11,395 nucleotides of DNA from Verrucomicrobiota bacterium. Its GTDB lineage: Bacteria; Verrucomicrobiota; Verrucomicrobiia; Chthoniobacterales; Terrimicrobiaceae. The translations under genes were made by a program, and so were the position numbers. Below are positions 1 to 6,481 of the stretch, piece after piece (position 1 is the first letter of the stretch; the number at the start of each line of letters is the position of its first letter). The notes beneath the pieces were generated by a model. It searched no databases and was not told the origin of the DNA. It saw only the letters and a list, made by a program, of their open reading frames with translations. The DNA lies in assembly GCA_026398285.1 (NCBI GenBank), contig JAPLTI010000228.1, forward strand, positions 1-11,395, written 5' to 3'.

Positions 1-239
1 TGGTCGCGGCAGTGTGGCTCCGCGATCACGGCCGCAGCTCGCTTTTCGTGCTCATCCCAGCCATTCTCATGTTTGCCACCACCTTTGCTTCAACGGGACT
101 CGCCTTGGCTAAAAATTTCCGCGAGTCGAACTGGGCGCTCGTTTCCGCATGTGCTGTCCTGATCCTCCTGGGCGCTTGCACGGCTTTTATCGGAACTAAG
201 ACCCTGCTCGCGCCTCCGCGCCGCGCGGGCACTGCCTGA
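1..239 (+). CDS. C-terminal fragment of a polytopic membrane protein, probably CstA-family
   Basis: The frame is open from the left edge (reads VAAVWLRDHGRSS before any necessary start) to TGA at 237-239, so this is the last ~79 residues of a larger gene and the GTG at 12 need not be a start. It shows two hydrophobic stretches: one from about FVLIPAILMFATTFAS and one from about WALVSACAVLILLGAC, ending in a short basic tail. A short WLR-type loop, then a hydrophobic 'lIPaifM..TT' segment near the C-terminus, is what I recall from carbon-starvation protein CstA (peptide/pyruvate transporter, inner membrane). The match rests on this short tail only, so the family call is tentative; membrane location is firmer. 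It converges on queD with a 13-bp gap. Confidence 0.5.
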   Translation, partial: VAAVWLRDHGRSSLFVLIPAILMFATTFASTGLALAKNFRESNWALVSACAVLILLGACTAFIGTKTLLAPPRRAGTA

Positions 240-252
240 GGCGGTGAGGCGC

Positions 253-615
253 CTACTCGCCGCGATAGCTGCAGCGGGCGAAAGGAGTCTCGTGAATGAC
301 GATCTCGGCAAGGCCGGGGAGTTGCGGGGAGAGTCTGCTCCAAAGCCAGCCGGCCATCATTTCAATCGTGGGATTTTCCAGTCCGGGCACATCGTTCAAA
401 TACGAATGGTCGAGTTCCGCGATAATCGGCTTCATCGCCGCGCTGATAAGCGCGTGGTCGTAGAGCCAGCCGGTGTCGGGGTCCACTTCGCCCTCCACGG
501 ATATTTCAATCGTAAAGGTATGGCCATGCAGCCTGGCGCACTTGTGGCCTGCGGGCACTTTGGTGAGGCTTTGTGCGGCTTCGAGAATGAAATCTTTGGT
601 GAGGCGGACTTTCAT
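253..615 (-). CDS. queD: 6-carboxytetrahydropterin synthase QueD (PTPS family)
   Basis: QueD converts 7,8-dihydroneopterin triphosphate to 6-carboxy-tetrahydropterin, the second step of queuosine/7-deazaguanine synthesis, in the cytoplasm. The 120-residue product has the size of E. coli QueD and aligns with it throughout. Visible are GHKCARLHGHTF (C26 nucleophile, zinc ligands H30 and H32), VDPDTGW, the LDHSYLND motif (D69, H70), GLENPT, and the C-terminal HET...YRGE (E109). One oddity: the first zinc ligand, His16 in the E. coli EAAHRL motif, is Gln15 here (EAAQSL). No other queuosine genes are in the window. The ATG at 615 gives the standard N-terminus; no strong ribosome-binding site precedes it. 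The gene is divergent from rpsO across a 121-bp gap in which I recognise no clear promoter. Confidence 0.9.
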   Translation of the reverse strand: MKVRLTKDFILEAAQSLTKVPAGHKCARLHGHTFTIEISVEGEVDPDTGWLYDHALISAAMKPIIAELDHSYLNDVPGLENPTIEMMAGWLWSRLSPQLPGLAEIVIHETPFARCSYRGE

Positions 616-736
616 GGCGGTGTGTTATACCGAGGTCGTCCGTGTAGCCCAATTTAATTTCACGATGACTTTCTCCTTGCCCTCGCGCCCTTCGAGTGAG
701 ACGTTTTGCGCCTTCATTAACAAAACGAAATAACAA

Positions 737-1000
737 ATGGCAAAAGCAGCAGTAGTTAACGGGGCGGATTCTCTCCGCCTTCACGAAAAAGACACCGGCA
801 GCGCGGACGTTCAGATCGCGCTCCTCACTAAACGAATCAGCTCACTCACCGAGCACTTGAAAGTCAACGCGAAGGATCATGCCTCCCGCCGTGGCTTGCT
901 CAAGCTCGTCGCCACACGGCGCAGTTTGCTGGATTACCTCAAGCGCACGGCTTCAAGCCGCTACGCGACGGTCCTCGAAAAATTGGACCTTCGCAAGTAA
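737..1000 (+). CDS. rpsO: 30S ribosomal protein S15
   Basis: S15 is a primary 16S rRNA-binding protein of the small-subunit platform. The 87-residue product is close to the usual 88-89 and shows the family hallmarks: DTGSADVQIALLTKRI, the LxxHLKxxxKDHxSRRGLL core (here LTEHLKVNAKDHASRRGLL), LVxxRRxLLDYLK, and a basic C-terminus. The ATG at 737 follows an A-rich stretch without an obvious Shine-Dalgarno sequence. The gene lies 96 bp upstream of pnp in the same direction, the arrangement conserved in many bacteria, with an intrinsic terminator in between. S15 autoregulates its own translation in several bacteria through the mRNA leader; I cannot identify such a structure in the 121-bp leader here. 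Confidence 0.97.
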   Translation: MAKAAVVNGADSLRLHEKDTGSADVQIALLTKRISSLTEHLKVNAKDHASRRGLLKLVATRRSLLDYLKRTASSRYATVLEKLDLRK

Positions 1001-1016
1001 CGCGACTTCCTCACTC

Positions 1017-1046
1017 AAAGCCCCGTTTATCAGCGGGGCTTTTTCC
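1017..1046 (+). terminator. Intrinsic terminator after rpsO
   Basis: A perfect 9-bp stem (AAAGCCCCG at 1017-1025 with CGGGGCTTT at 1034-1042, 8-nt loop) runs into a T tract at 1040-1044. It starts 16 bp after the rpsO stop. Partial read-through into pnp, as in E. coli, is possible but not visible from sequence. Confidence 0.85.
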
Positions 1047-1054
1047 TAAAATCC

Positions 1055-1075
1055 GCCCGCCAATTTCTGGCGGGC
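1055..1075 (+). promoter_or_regulatory. Hairpin in the pnp leader, candidate processing/autoregulation site
   Basis: A perfect 8-bp stem, GCCCGCCA (1055-1062) and TGGCGGGC (1068-1075) with loop ATTTC, lies 21 bp before the pnp ATG and is not followed by a T tract, so it does not look like a terminator. In E. coli the pnp leader forms a hairpin cut by RNase III, after which PNPase represses its own mRNA. A similar role here is inference from position. The 3' flank is very AT-rich and ends in TATAAT (1091-1096) abutting the start codon. Confidence 0.45.
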
Positions 1076-1096
1076 ACTTACGCAATTATATATAAT

Positions 1097-3226
1097 ATGT
1101 CCCATACCACCACAGCCCAAGCGGGCTCCTCACCCATCATTTTTGAATCCGGCAAACTCGCGAAACTCGCCGACGGCGCCGTAACCGTCCGCTGCGGCGA
1201 CACAATCGTGATCGTCACAGCCGTTTCGGCCACCACCATCAAGGAAGGCCAAGACTTCTTCCCGCTCACCGTCGAATACAAGGAAAAGGCCGCTGCAGTC
1301 GGCAAGTTCCCCGGCGGATACTTCAAGCGCGAAGGCCGTCCCACCGAGAAAGAAATCCTCACCGCCCGCATGACAGACCGTCCTCTGCGTCCGCTCTTCC
1401 CTAAGGGCTACCTTTACGACACTCAGATTATCACGCTCCTCTTGAGTGCGGATGGTCAAAATGACCCGGATATGCTCTCGATCAACGGCGCCTCCGCCGC
1501 GCTTTGCGTTTCGGACATTCCGTTCGCAGGTCCTGTTGGAGCCGTTCGCGTCGGCCGCATCAATGGCGAGTTCGTCATTAATCCGACTCACTCCGACCGC
1601 GAGCACAGCGACCTCGACCTCGTCTATGTCGGCGACGGTGAGAAGGTCATCATGATCGAAGGTGCCGCCACCGAGCTTCCCGAAGCGGAGTTCAACAAAG
1701 CCCTCGACTTCGCCCGCGACGCCGTGCGCGTCATCGTTCAAGCCCAGCGCGACCTCGCCGCAGCAGTCGGCAAAGCCAAACGCAGCGTGCCACTCTTCTC
1801 GGTTGCCGACTCGATCTCCGAAGTCGCCTACCAAGTCGCAGGCGACCGCATCGAAGCTGCCATCTACACATCCGGCAAAGTGGCCCGCAGCAAGGCTATC
1901 GGCACTCTCCGCGAGGAAGTCGAAAAAGCCGTGCTCGAAAAATTCCCGACCGCCTCGAAATTCGAAATTTCCCAGGCCTTCGATTACCTGCAGAAAAAAG
2001 CCTTCCGCGTCAGCATTCTGGATCGCCAGAAGCGCTGCGATGGCCGTGGATTCCATGACCTCCGCCCGCTCTCCGGTGAGGCTGGTCTTCTTCCCCGCAC
2101 ACACGGTTCGGCCCTCTTCGCCCGTGGCGAAACCCAGGCCCTCGGCATCGCCACCCTCGCTCCGGCGGAGGAGGCTCAGATGATCGACTGCTACGGCGGT
2201 GGACCTGACACGAAGCGCTTCATGCTTCACTACAACTTCCCGCCCTTCAGCGTGGGTGAGACCGGCCGTTTCGGTGGTCAAAACCGCCGCGAAATCGGTC
2301 ATGGTGCTCTCGCCGAGCGTTCGATCGAGGCAGTCATTCCAAGCGAAAAAGACTTCCCATACGCACTCCGCGTCGTCAGCGAGGTCATGGAATCCAACGG
2401 TTCCACCTCCATGGCCAGCGTGTGCGCAGGCGTTCTCGCCCTCATGGACGCAGGTGTGCCGCTCAAGGCCCCTGTCGCTGGCATTTCCGTTGGTCTCGTG
2501 ACCGAATACGAAGGCGAAACCCTGAAGCGCTACACCACGCTCACCGACATCATCGGTAGCGAGGACCATTTCGGTGATATGGATTTCAAACTCTGCGGAA
2601 CATCCGAAGGCGTCACCGGCTTCCAGCTTGACCTCAAGCTCCCCGGCATTTCCCATGAGATCATGTTCGAGGCCGTCGCCGAGGCAAAGACCTCGCGCAC
2701 GAAAATCCTTGATGTGATGAACGGCATCCTTGCCGCACCTCGCGCCGAGTTGAGCCAATACGCGCCACGCATCGAGACCATTCGCATCAACCCCGACAAG
2801 ATCGGCCTCATCATCGGCCCAGGCGGCAAAACGATCAAAGGCATCGTTGCCGAGACCGGTGCCGAGATTAATATCGAGGACGATGGAGCCGTGCACATCT
2901 ACTCCAACAACGGCGACAGCCTGAAACGCGCCAAGGAAATCATCCTCGGAATGACCAAGGAAATCTCCATCGGCGAACTCTACCAAGGCACAGTCGTATC
3001 CATTAAGGAATTCGGCGCCTTCGTCGAAGTCCTGCCCGGCAAAGACTGTCTCTGCCACATCTCCGAACTCGCCGACTTCCGTGTGAACAAAGTCGAAGAC
3101 GTCGTGAAAATGGGCGACTCCATCTGGGTCAAATGCATCGGCGTCGATGACAAAGGCCGCGTCAAACTCAGCCGCAAGGCGGCCATGAAAGACCGCGACG
3201 AAGCCGCCGCCGCTCCTCAAGCCTAA
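1097..3226 (+). CDS. pnp: Polyribonucleotide nucleotidyltransferase (PNPase)
   Basis: PNPase is a trimeric cytoplasmic 3'-5' exoribonuclease that uses phosphate to release nucleoside diphosphates. The 709-residue length is typical. Domains in order: first RNase PH-like core (about 13-145, with YFKREGRP near 75-82, the position of the E. coli FFRR loop), helical linker (about 240-310), second RNase PH core (about 314-545), KH domain (IIGPGGKTI at 572-580, GxxG intact) and S1 domain (626-697). The metal/catalytic residues of the EDHxGDMDFK motif are all present: D490, D496, K498. The ATG at 1097 gives a normal N-terminus. A long antisense frame covers almost the whole gene but is a codon-bias shadow. 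Regulation may involve the leader hairpin and read-through from rpsO. Confidence 0.98.
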   Translation: MSHTTTAQAGSSPIIFESGKLAKLADGAVTVRCGDTIVIVTAVSATTIKEGQDFFPLTVEYKEKAAAVGKFPGGYFKREGRPTEKEILTARMTDRPLRPLFPKGYLYDTQIITLLLSADGQNDPDMLSINGASAALCVSDIPFAGPVGAVRVGRINGEFVINPTHSDREHSDLDLVYVGDGEKVIMIEGAATELPEAEFNKALDFARDAVRVIVQAQRDLAAAVGKAKRSVPLFSVADSISEVAYQVAGDRIEAAIYTSGKVARSKAIGTLREEVEKAVLEKFPTASKFEISQAFDYLQKKAFRVSILDRQKRCDGRGFHDLRPLSGEAGLLPRTHGSALFARGETQALGIATLAPAEEAQMIDCYGGGPDTKRFMLHYNFPPFSVGETGRFGGQNRREIGHGALAERSIEAVIPSEKDFPYALRVVSEVMESNGSTSMASVCAGVLALMDAGVPLKAPVAGISVGLVTEYEGETLKRYTTLTDIIGSEDHFGDMDFKLCGTSEGVTGFQLDLKLPGISHEIMFEAVAEAKTSRTKILDVMNGILAAPRAELSQYAPRIETIRINPDKIGLIIGPGGKTIKGIVAETGAEINIEDDGAVHIYSNNGDSLKRAKEIILGMTKEISIGELYQGTVVSIKEFGAFVEVLPGKDCLCHISELADFRVNKVEDVVKMGDSIWVKCIGVDDKGRVKLSRKAAMKDRDEAAAAPQA

Positions 3227-3249
3227 GCAGCATTACAAATCAAAAGACA

Positions 3250-3282
3250 GGGGCTCCCGCAACCGGGAGCCCCTTTTCTTTT
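3250..3282 (+). terminator. Strong intrinsic terminator after pnp
   Basis: A 10-bp stem (GGGGCTCCCG at 3250-3259 with CGGGAGCCCC at 3264-3273, loop CAAC) is followed by TTTTCTTTT, 23 bp after the pnp stop. The opposite strand reads out into a T-rich TGTCTTTTG, so it may also serve the convergent thiG, although about 85 bp away from its stop. Confidence 0.92.
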
Positions 3283-3357
3283 AAATACGGAGACAACCTG
3301 GCCCGCTGATCTCAAAAAATGTGAGCCACAGTCTACCGCGGCGAGGATATGCGGGGC

Positions 3358-4143
3358 TCAGGCCGATTTCAAAAACGCCGCGAGGGGGCTCGTGGCGGCG
3401 GCGTGATCGAGCCGCATCGGGAGACCTGCCTCATGGGCTTCGCGGGCGGCTTCGACAGTCACTCTGAAGGCCCTGGCCATGCGCACGGGATCCTCGGCGG
3501 CGGCAATGGCCGTATTCACGAGCACCGCATCCGCGCCCATTTCCAAAGCCTCGGCTGCATGGCTGGGCGCTCCGATCCCTGCATCGACCACCACGGGAAC
3601 AGTGGCTTGCTTGATGATGATTTCGATCTGCGAGCGGGTATCGAGTCCCCGGTTGCTGCCGATGGGCGAACCAAGTGGCATCACGGTGGCCGTCCCAACA
3701 TCCTGAAGCCTGCGCGCCAGAACGGGGTCGGCATTGATGTAAGGCAAAACAGTGAATCCCTCCTTAACCAAAATCTCCGCAGCCGCCAGCGTCTCGATGG
3801 GGTCCGGTAGCAAATAATGCGGGTCGGGGTGGATCTCGAGTTTCACCCACTGGGGCAAGCCCGCCGCAGCGGCAAGCCGCGCCAACCGCACCGCCTCGTC
3901 CGCATTCATCGCTCCGCTGGTATTCGGAAGGAGTAGGTATTTTTTCGGATCGATAAAATCCAAAATGTTCGCAAAAGGATCCTTCTTTCCACTCAGATCC
4001 GCCCGCCGCAGCGCAACCGTCACGATCTCGCACCCGCTCGCCTCCAGCGCATCGCCCATGGTTTCATTCGAGGAAAACTTGCCAGTGCCAAGAAGGAGTC
4101 GAGATGAAAACGAACGGCCAGCGATGAGGAGTGGTTGATTCAC
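3358..4143 (-). CDS. thiG: Thiazole synthase ThiG
   Basis: ThiG is a TIM-barrel enzyme that builds the thiazole phosphate of thiamine from DXP, dehydroglycine and ThiS-thiocarboxylate. From the GTG at 4143 the product is 261 residues, the normal length, beginning NQPLLIAGRSFSSRLLLGTG. Visible family blocks: LLGTGKFSS, VTVALRR, LLPNTSGAMNADEAVR, WVKLEIHPD with the Schiff-base lysine K101, VLPYINADPVLARRL, MPLGSPIGSNRGL and VVVDAGIGAPSHA. The frame stays open upstream to an ATG at 4278, adding 45 residues that do not resemble ThiG or ThiS, so I prefer the internal GTG; no clear Shine-Dalgarno site decides this. No thiS, thiF, thiH/O or thiE is nearby. It converges on pnp and diverges from the HicB-like gene. 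Confidence 0.93.
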   Translation of the reverse strand: MNQPLLIAGRSFSSRLLLGTGKFSSNETMGDALEASGCEIVTVALRRADLSGKKDPFANILDFIDPKKYLLLPNTSGAMNADEAVRLARLAAAAGLPQWVKLEIHPDPHYLLPDPIETLAAAEILVKEGFTVLPYINADPVLARRLQDVGTATVMPLGSPIGSNRGLDTRSQIEIIIKQATVPVVVDAGIGAPSHAAEALEMGADAVLVNTAIAAAEDPVRMARAFRVTVEAAREAHEAGLPMRLDHAAATSPLAAFLKSA

Positions 4144-4283
4144 AATCGGTCCATGATGCAATCCAGCGGAATGCCGCGCAAGCACAGGGTGTTTGCAACG
4201 GTCGCAAGCGTCAAAGGGGAGTGATCTATGGCTCAGCCACGCTGAAGCATTTGAACCAATCCAATTTTGCTTTATCAAAAGTC

Positions 4284-4652
4284 ATGCCGACACCGAAGAA
4301 GGTAAGCAAATCCCGGATTGCGGATCGCTACGCGAAGATTGTCGAGTGGAGTGACGAGGATGGCTGCTATATTGGACGGGTTCCGGCGCTTTCCTATGGT
4401 GGGGTGCATGGCTATGACAGGGCTGCGGTGTTTTCCGAAATCTGCCAAGTGGCCGAGGAGATCGTGGAACTCATGCTGGCGGATGGGCGAAAACTTCCTA
4501 ATCCGGAACAAAAAAAATACAGCGGCAAATTTGTTCTGCGTGTTGATCCCGGTCTCCACGAGGCCCTTGCTCTGAAAGCCGAGGAGAGGGGGAGCAGTCT
4601 GAATGCCGTCGCTTCCGCAGCACTGCGTTCAGGCCTGGCAGTTGTCACTTGA
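4284..4652 (+). CDS. HicB-like antitoxin (type II TA family), no HicA partner seen
   Basis: HicB proteins neutralise the mRNA-cleaving toxin HicA and repress their own promoter. The 122-residue product shows the two expected parts: an N-terminal HicB-like fold (about 16-75: YAKIVEWSDEDGCYIGRVPAL, then a helix AVFSEICQVAEEIVELMLADG and KLP), and a C-terminal ribbon-helix-helix DNA-binding segment (about 80-119: GKFVLRVDPGLHEALALKAE, then SLNAVASAAL). I chose the ATG at 4284 because homology begins just after it; the frame is open further upstream to 4131 but that part overlaps thiG and is featureless. HicA (a ~60-80-residue double-stranded-RNA-binding fold) normally sits directly beside hicB, and neither the 140 bp upstream nor the DNA downstream encodes one. 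It may be an orphan antitoxin or a solitary regulator. Confidence 0.8.
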   Translation: MPTPKKVSKSRIADRYAKIVEWSDEDGCYIGRVPALSYGGVHGYDRAAVFSEICQVAEEIVELMLADGRKLPNPEQKKYSGKFVLRVDPGLHEALALKAEERGSSLNAVASAALRSGLAVVT

Positions 4653-4657
4653 GTCGC

Positions 4658-4676
4658 CGGCGCTTTTCGCCGTTTG
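4658..4676 (+). terminator. Possible weak terminator after the HicB-like gene
   Basis: A 5-bp stem, CGGCG (4658-4662) and CGCCG (4668-4672) with loop CTTTT, begins 6 bp after the stop and is followed by only TTTGGGTT. The stem is short and the T tract poor, so this is a weak call. Confidence 0.3.
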
Positions 4677-4736
4677 GGTTCTGCCGTGCGTCGAGAGTGG
4701 GATGCGTTCGAAACAGATTTCACCGACTGAACATGA

Positions 4737-4830
4737 TCCCCTGAAAAAATGACCACCCCGGCTACTCTTACGAGAGAACCCAATGGGTTCTTATCACCGG
4801 GGTGGGACTTTTAAACTGTTGGCTTGCCTG
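4737..4830. repeat. Nested palindrome resembling paired insertion-sequence ends (MITE-like or solo-end remnant)
   Basis: Outer arms CCACCCCGG (4753-4761) and CCGGGGTGG (4797-4805) are perfect inverted repeats of 9 bp. Nested inside, AGAACCC (4775-4781) and GGGTTCT (4785-4791) form a second 7-bp stem with a 3-nt loop. Outside the outer arms the flanks GATCCCCTGAAAAAATGA and GACTTTTAAACTGTTGGCT look to me like the ends of some IS21-type elements (a CCCCTxAAAAATGACC motif), from memory only. No transposase is present. Alternatives are a structured RNA or a terminator-like hairpin. Confidence 0.4.
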
Positions 4831-4967
4831 TGTCCTAAGGAGGATACCCTCCCATGGTGCAGCGCCGATGTTCAGACACCGCAGAAACTCTTTAAAATTA
4901 CTGCAAAATCACCGAAAGCAATCCGAAATTCCACCCTTGATATTACCTGCCTGACTTCCCTGTAGCT

Positions 4968-5233
4968 ATGACTTCTACCTGCCTTCATATCTATTCGAAC
5001 CACCTTCAAAAAGTTCGCCCAAATCTCCGAGACGCTCGGCCAGTTGAAGGCGCAACTCTCGGAAGTGCTGATGCGATGAAAAAGGTCTCGCCCTTGCGAA
5101 ATTTCAGATTGCCCGGCTGCAGCAATCTGGCACCTTTTTCTCAACAATTCCTCTCAAGTCTCTCCATGATGCGCGCCAAGTGAGGTTTCTTTTTTCAGAG
5201 GGTATCCCGTTTGGGACAATTCCAAATCCATGA
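4968..5233 (+). pseudogene. Decayed small gene of unknown function, two apparent frameshifts
   Basis: No single frame is open across this stretch, but three consecutive frames join into one plausible protein of about 87 residues. The ATG at 4968 reads MTSTCLHIYSNHLQK. Removing one A from the A5 run at 5008-5012 leads into KFAQISETLGQLKAQLSEVL (to about 5070). A further +1 shift near 5074 leads into DEKGLALAKFQIARLQQSG and on to FLFSEGIPFGTIPNP, ending at TGA 5231-5233. The joined sequence has protein-like composition, with an amphipathic helical first half. Its stop overlaps the next ORF by ATGA, typical of translationally coupled genes. I do not recognise the family. Either the gene is dead or the base calls are wrong at the two sites. 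Confidence 0.4.
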
Positions 5234-5349
5234 GCAAGCCCGCCAAAACCTATCTTCAGCAGCTCGAATTCGCCATTGAACTGGCCGGAACAACTGACAC
5301 CAAAAAATTGCCCCTGCTCGCCGAATCTGAACTTCAAATTAGACCTTGA
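5230..5349 (+). CDS. Small ORF (39 aa) upstream of the DUF3800 gene, unknown function
   Basis: The ATG at 5230 overlaps the stop of the preceding decayed gene (ATGA) and the ORF ends 21 bp before the DUF3800 start, so the three look like one former operon. The product, starting MSKPAKTYLQQLEFAIELAG, is short, polar and probably helical; no family is recognised. A different frame reads NFKLDLEVALSF and stops at 5366-5368, just 2 bp before the DUF3800 ATG. The original gene may therefore have been longer and also frameshifted. Small size makes this uncertain. Confidence 0.4.
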   Translation: MSKPAKTYLQQLEFAIELAGTTDTKKLPLLAESELQIRP

Positions 5350-5370
5350 AGTAGCCTTGTCCTTTTGAAC

Positions 5371-6231
5371 ATGGCCGAAAAAGAATATCTCATTTTCTGT
5401 GACGAGTCGGATACTTCAGGGAAATATTTTTCCAATTTCTATGGTGGAGTTCTCGTCGGTGCATCGCATTTGGATCGAATTAATGCTCTCCTCAACAGCG
5501 AAAAGCAGCGGCTCAACCTTTTCGGTGAGATCAAATGGTCAAAGGTCTCCCAACCTTATGTGATGAAATACGAAGAGTTGATGCGCGCCTTCTTCTCAGA
5601 GGACGCGGCAGGGCATCTCAGAGTGCGAATCATGTTTCGGCAAAATGCGCACAGCCCGGCTAAACTCTCTCTCGATCAAATTGAAGGCACTTACTTTCGC
5701 CTTTACTATCAGTTTATCAAACACGCTTTCGGACTCTTTTTCCATCCAAGAGCCGATCACCCTGTCCATCTGAAGCTATTTTTCGATGAGTTTCCAGAGA
5801 CCCGGGAAGCCTGCACACAATTTAAGGGATTTATCCTCGGTCTTAAGGAAAATCCCGAGATACGCCGCGCCGGGCTCTCCATTCGCTCCGAGGACATGGC
5901 TGAGATTCGCTCGCATGATCATGTGCTTGCTCAATGCCTCGACGTGGTCTTGGGAGCAATGGCGTTTCGACTCAACGACAAACATCGCGAGATTCCTATT
6001 GGCTCTCGCAAGCGCGGGAAACGCACCATTGCCAAGGAACGACTCTACAAAATGCTTTTATAAGAGATCCGCGCCATTCGACCCGGCTTTAACATCGGCG
6101 TTTCCACAGGCGTGGAAGGGGATCGGTCTCGCCATTGGAGCTCACCATATCTCCACTGGAAATTTGTTCCCTCTGAAATGGAATATCGTGGCGAATTCAC
6201 GAAGCGGCGCCAAAAAAAAGGCCCCGCTTAA
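5371..6231 (+). pseudogene. DUF3800 domain protein interrupted by an in-frame TAA
   Basis: The first 230 codons (5371-6060) encode a DUF3800 protein of unknown biochemical function: N-terminal YLIFCDESD (the D-E-S motif near residue 11), FYGGVLV, a central LKLFFDEFPE strand, and the conserved block SHDHVLAQCLDVVLGAMAFR, then LNDKH and KRGKRTIAKERLYKML. TAA follows at 6061-6063. Reading straight on in the same frame gives EIRAIRPGFNIGVSTGVEGD, then HWSSPYLHWKFVP, up to TAA at 6229-6231. PGFNIG.STG and the HW..PY.HW.F.P block belong to the normal C-terminus of this family as I know it. A single nonsense change therefore removes the last ~56 residues of a 286-codon gene. I prefer ATG 5371 over the TTG at 5365. 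Residual function of the truncated form or stop read-through cannot be excluded. Confidence 0.75.
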
Positions 6232-6338
6232 CCTACATGAATCTCTGACGCAAAACGTCAGGCTTCGGTTGAAGCAGAGCCTTAATAAAATTCAAACCAT
6301 ACCGTCTAACTCGCAAGAAAAAAATTGAACATTTTTTC

Positions 6339-6366
6339 TCAATGACCTTATTTCATCAATGACCTT
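6339..6366. repeat. Short direct repeat in the 250-bp gap before the DUF6155-like gene
   Basis: TCAATGACCTT occurs at 6339-6349 and again at 6356-6366, a spacing of 17 bp. The rest of the gap (6232-6481) contains a 6-bp hairpin, CTGACG/CGTCAG (6245-6261), and no gene. The repeat could be an operator, a target-site trace or chance. Confidence 0.4.
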
Positions 6367-6481
6367 GGAGCGACGGGGCTTCACACGGCGCGTGCCGGGT
6401 CAGGCGCGGAGCATCACCGTGGTCGTTCCGCCAGAATGTTTGCCTCTCTTTAAAGGCATCCAGCGCTAACCATACCAATCT

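Larger units (their letters stand above)
4653..4967. other. Gene-free stretch with palindromes; possible insertion-sequence remnant
   Basis: I see no convincing gene in these 315 bp. They contain the weak hairpin after the HicB-like gene, a nested palindrome centred near 4779, and a perfect AAGGAGG (4837-4843) placed 10 bp before an ATG (4854) that opens only 13 codons. The GGAGG of that site can pair with CCTCC at 4848-4852. Codon structure is absent in all six frames and stop codons are frequent. Confidence 0.5.

Noticed and set aside
616..736. Divergent promoter pair or S15 autoregulatory leader between queD and rpsO
   Set aside because: No -35/-10 pair with acceptable spacing and no convincing hairpin or pseudoknot could be identified by eye.
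1130..3220. A 696-codon open frame antisense to almost all of pnp
   Set aside because: It is an exact shadow of pnp produced by strong third-position GC/codon bias; the translation is low-complexity in style, has no recognisable domain, and the sense strand is an unmistakable PNPase.
4144..4278. N-terminal extension of ThiG to the ATG at 4278
   Set aside because: The extra 45 residues match neither ThiG nor ThiS, and the protein already reaches normal family length from the GTG at 4143.
4144..4283. Possible TPP riboswitch upstream of thiG (minus strand has GGCTGAG and CCCCTTTGA)
   Set aside because: The rest of the thi-box is missing: no ACCTGATC-like segment and no GCGAAGGGA/GCGTAGGGA 3' motif, and the spacing is wrong.
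4131..4283. Longer start for the HicB-like gene at 4131
   Set aside because: The added 51 residues overlap thiG, carry no family motif, and HicB homology begins just after the ATG at 4284.
6232..6481. CRISPR-like repeats in the gap before the DUF6155-like gene
   Set aside because: There are only two copies of an 11-bp repeat at 17-bp spacing, with no spacers and no cas genes.
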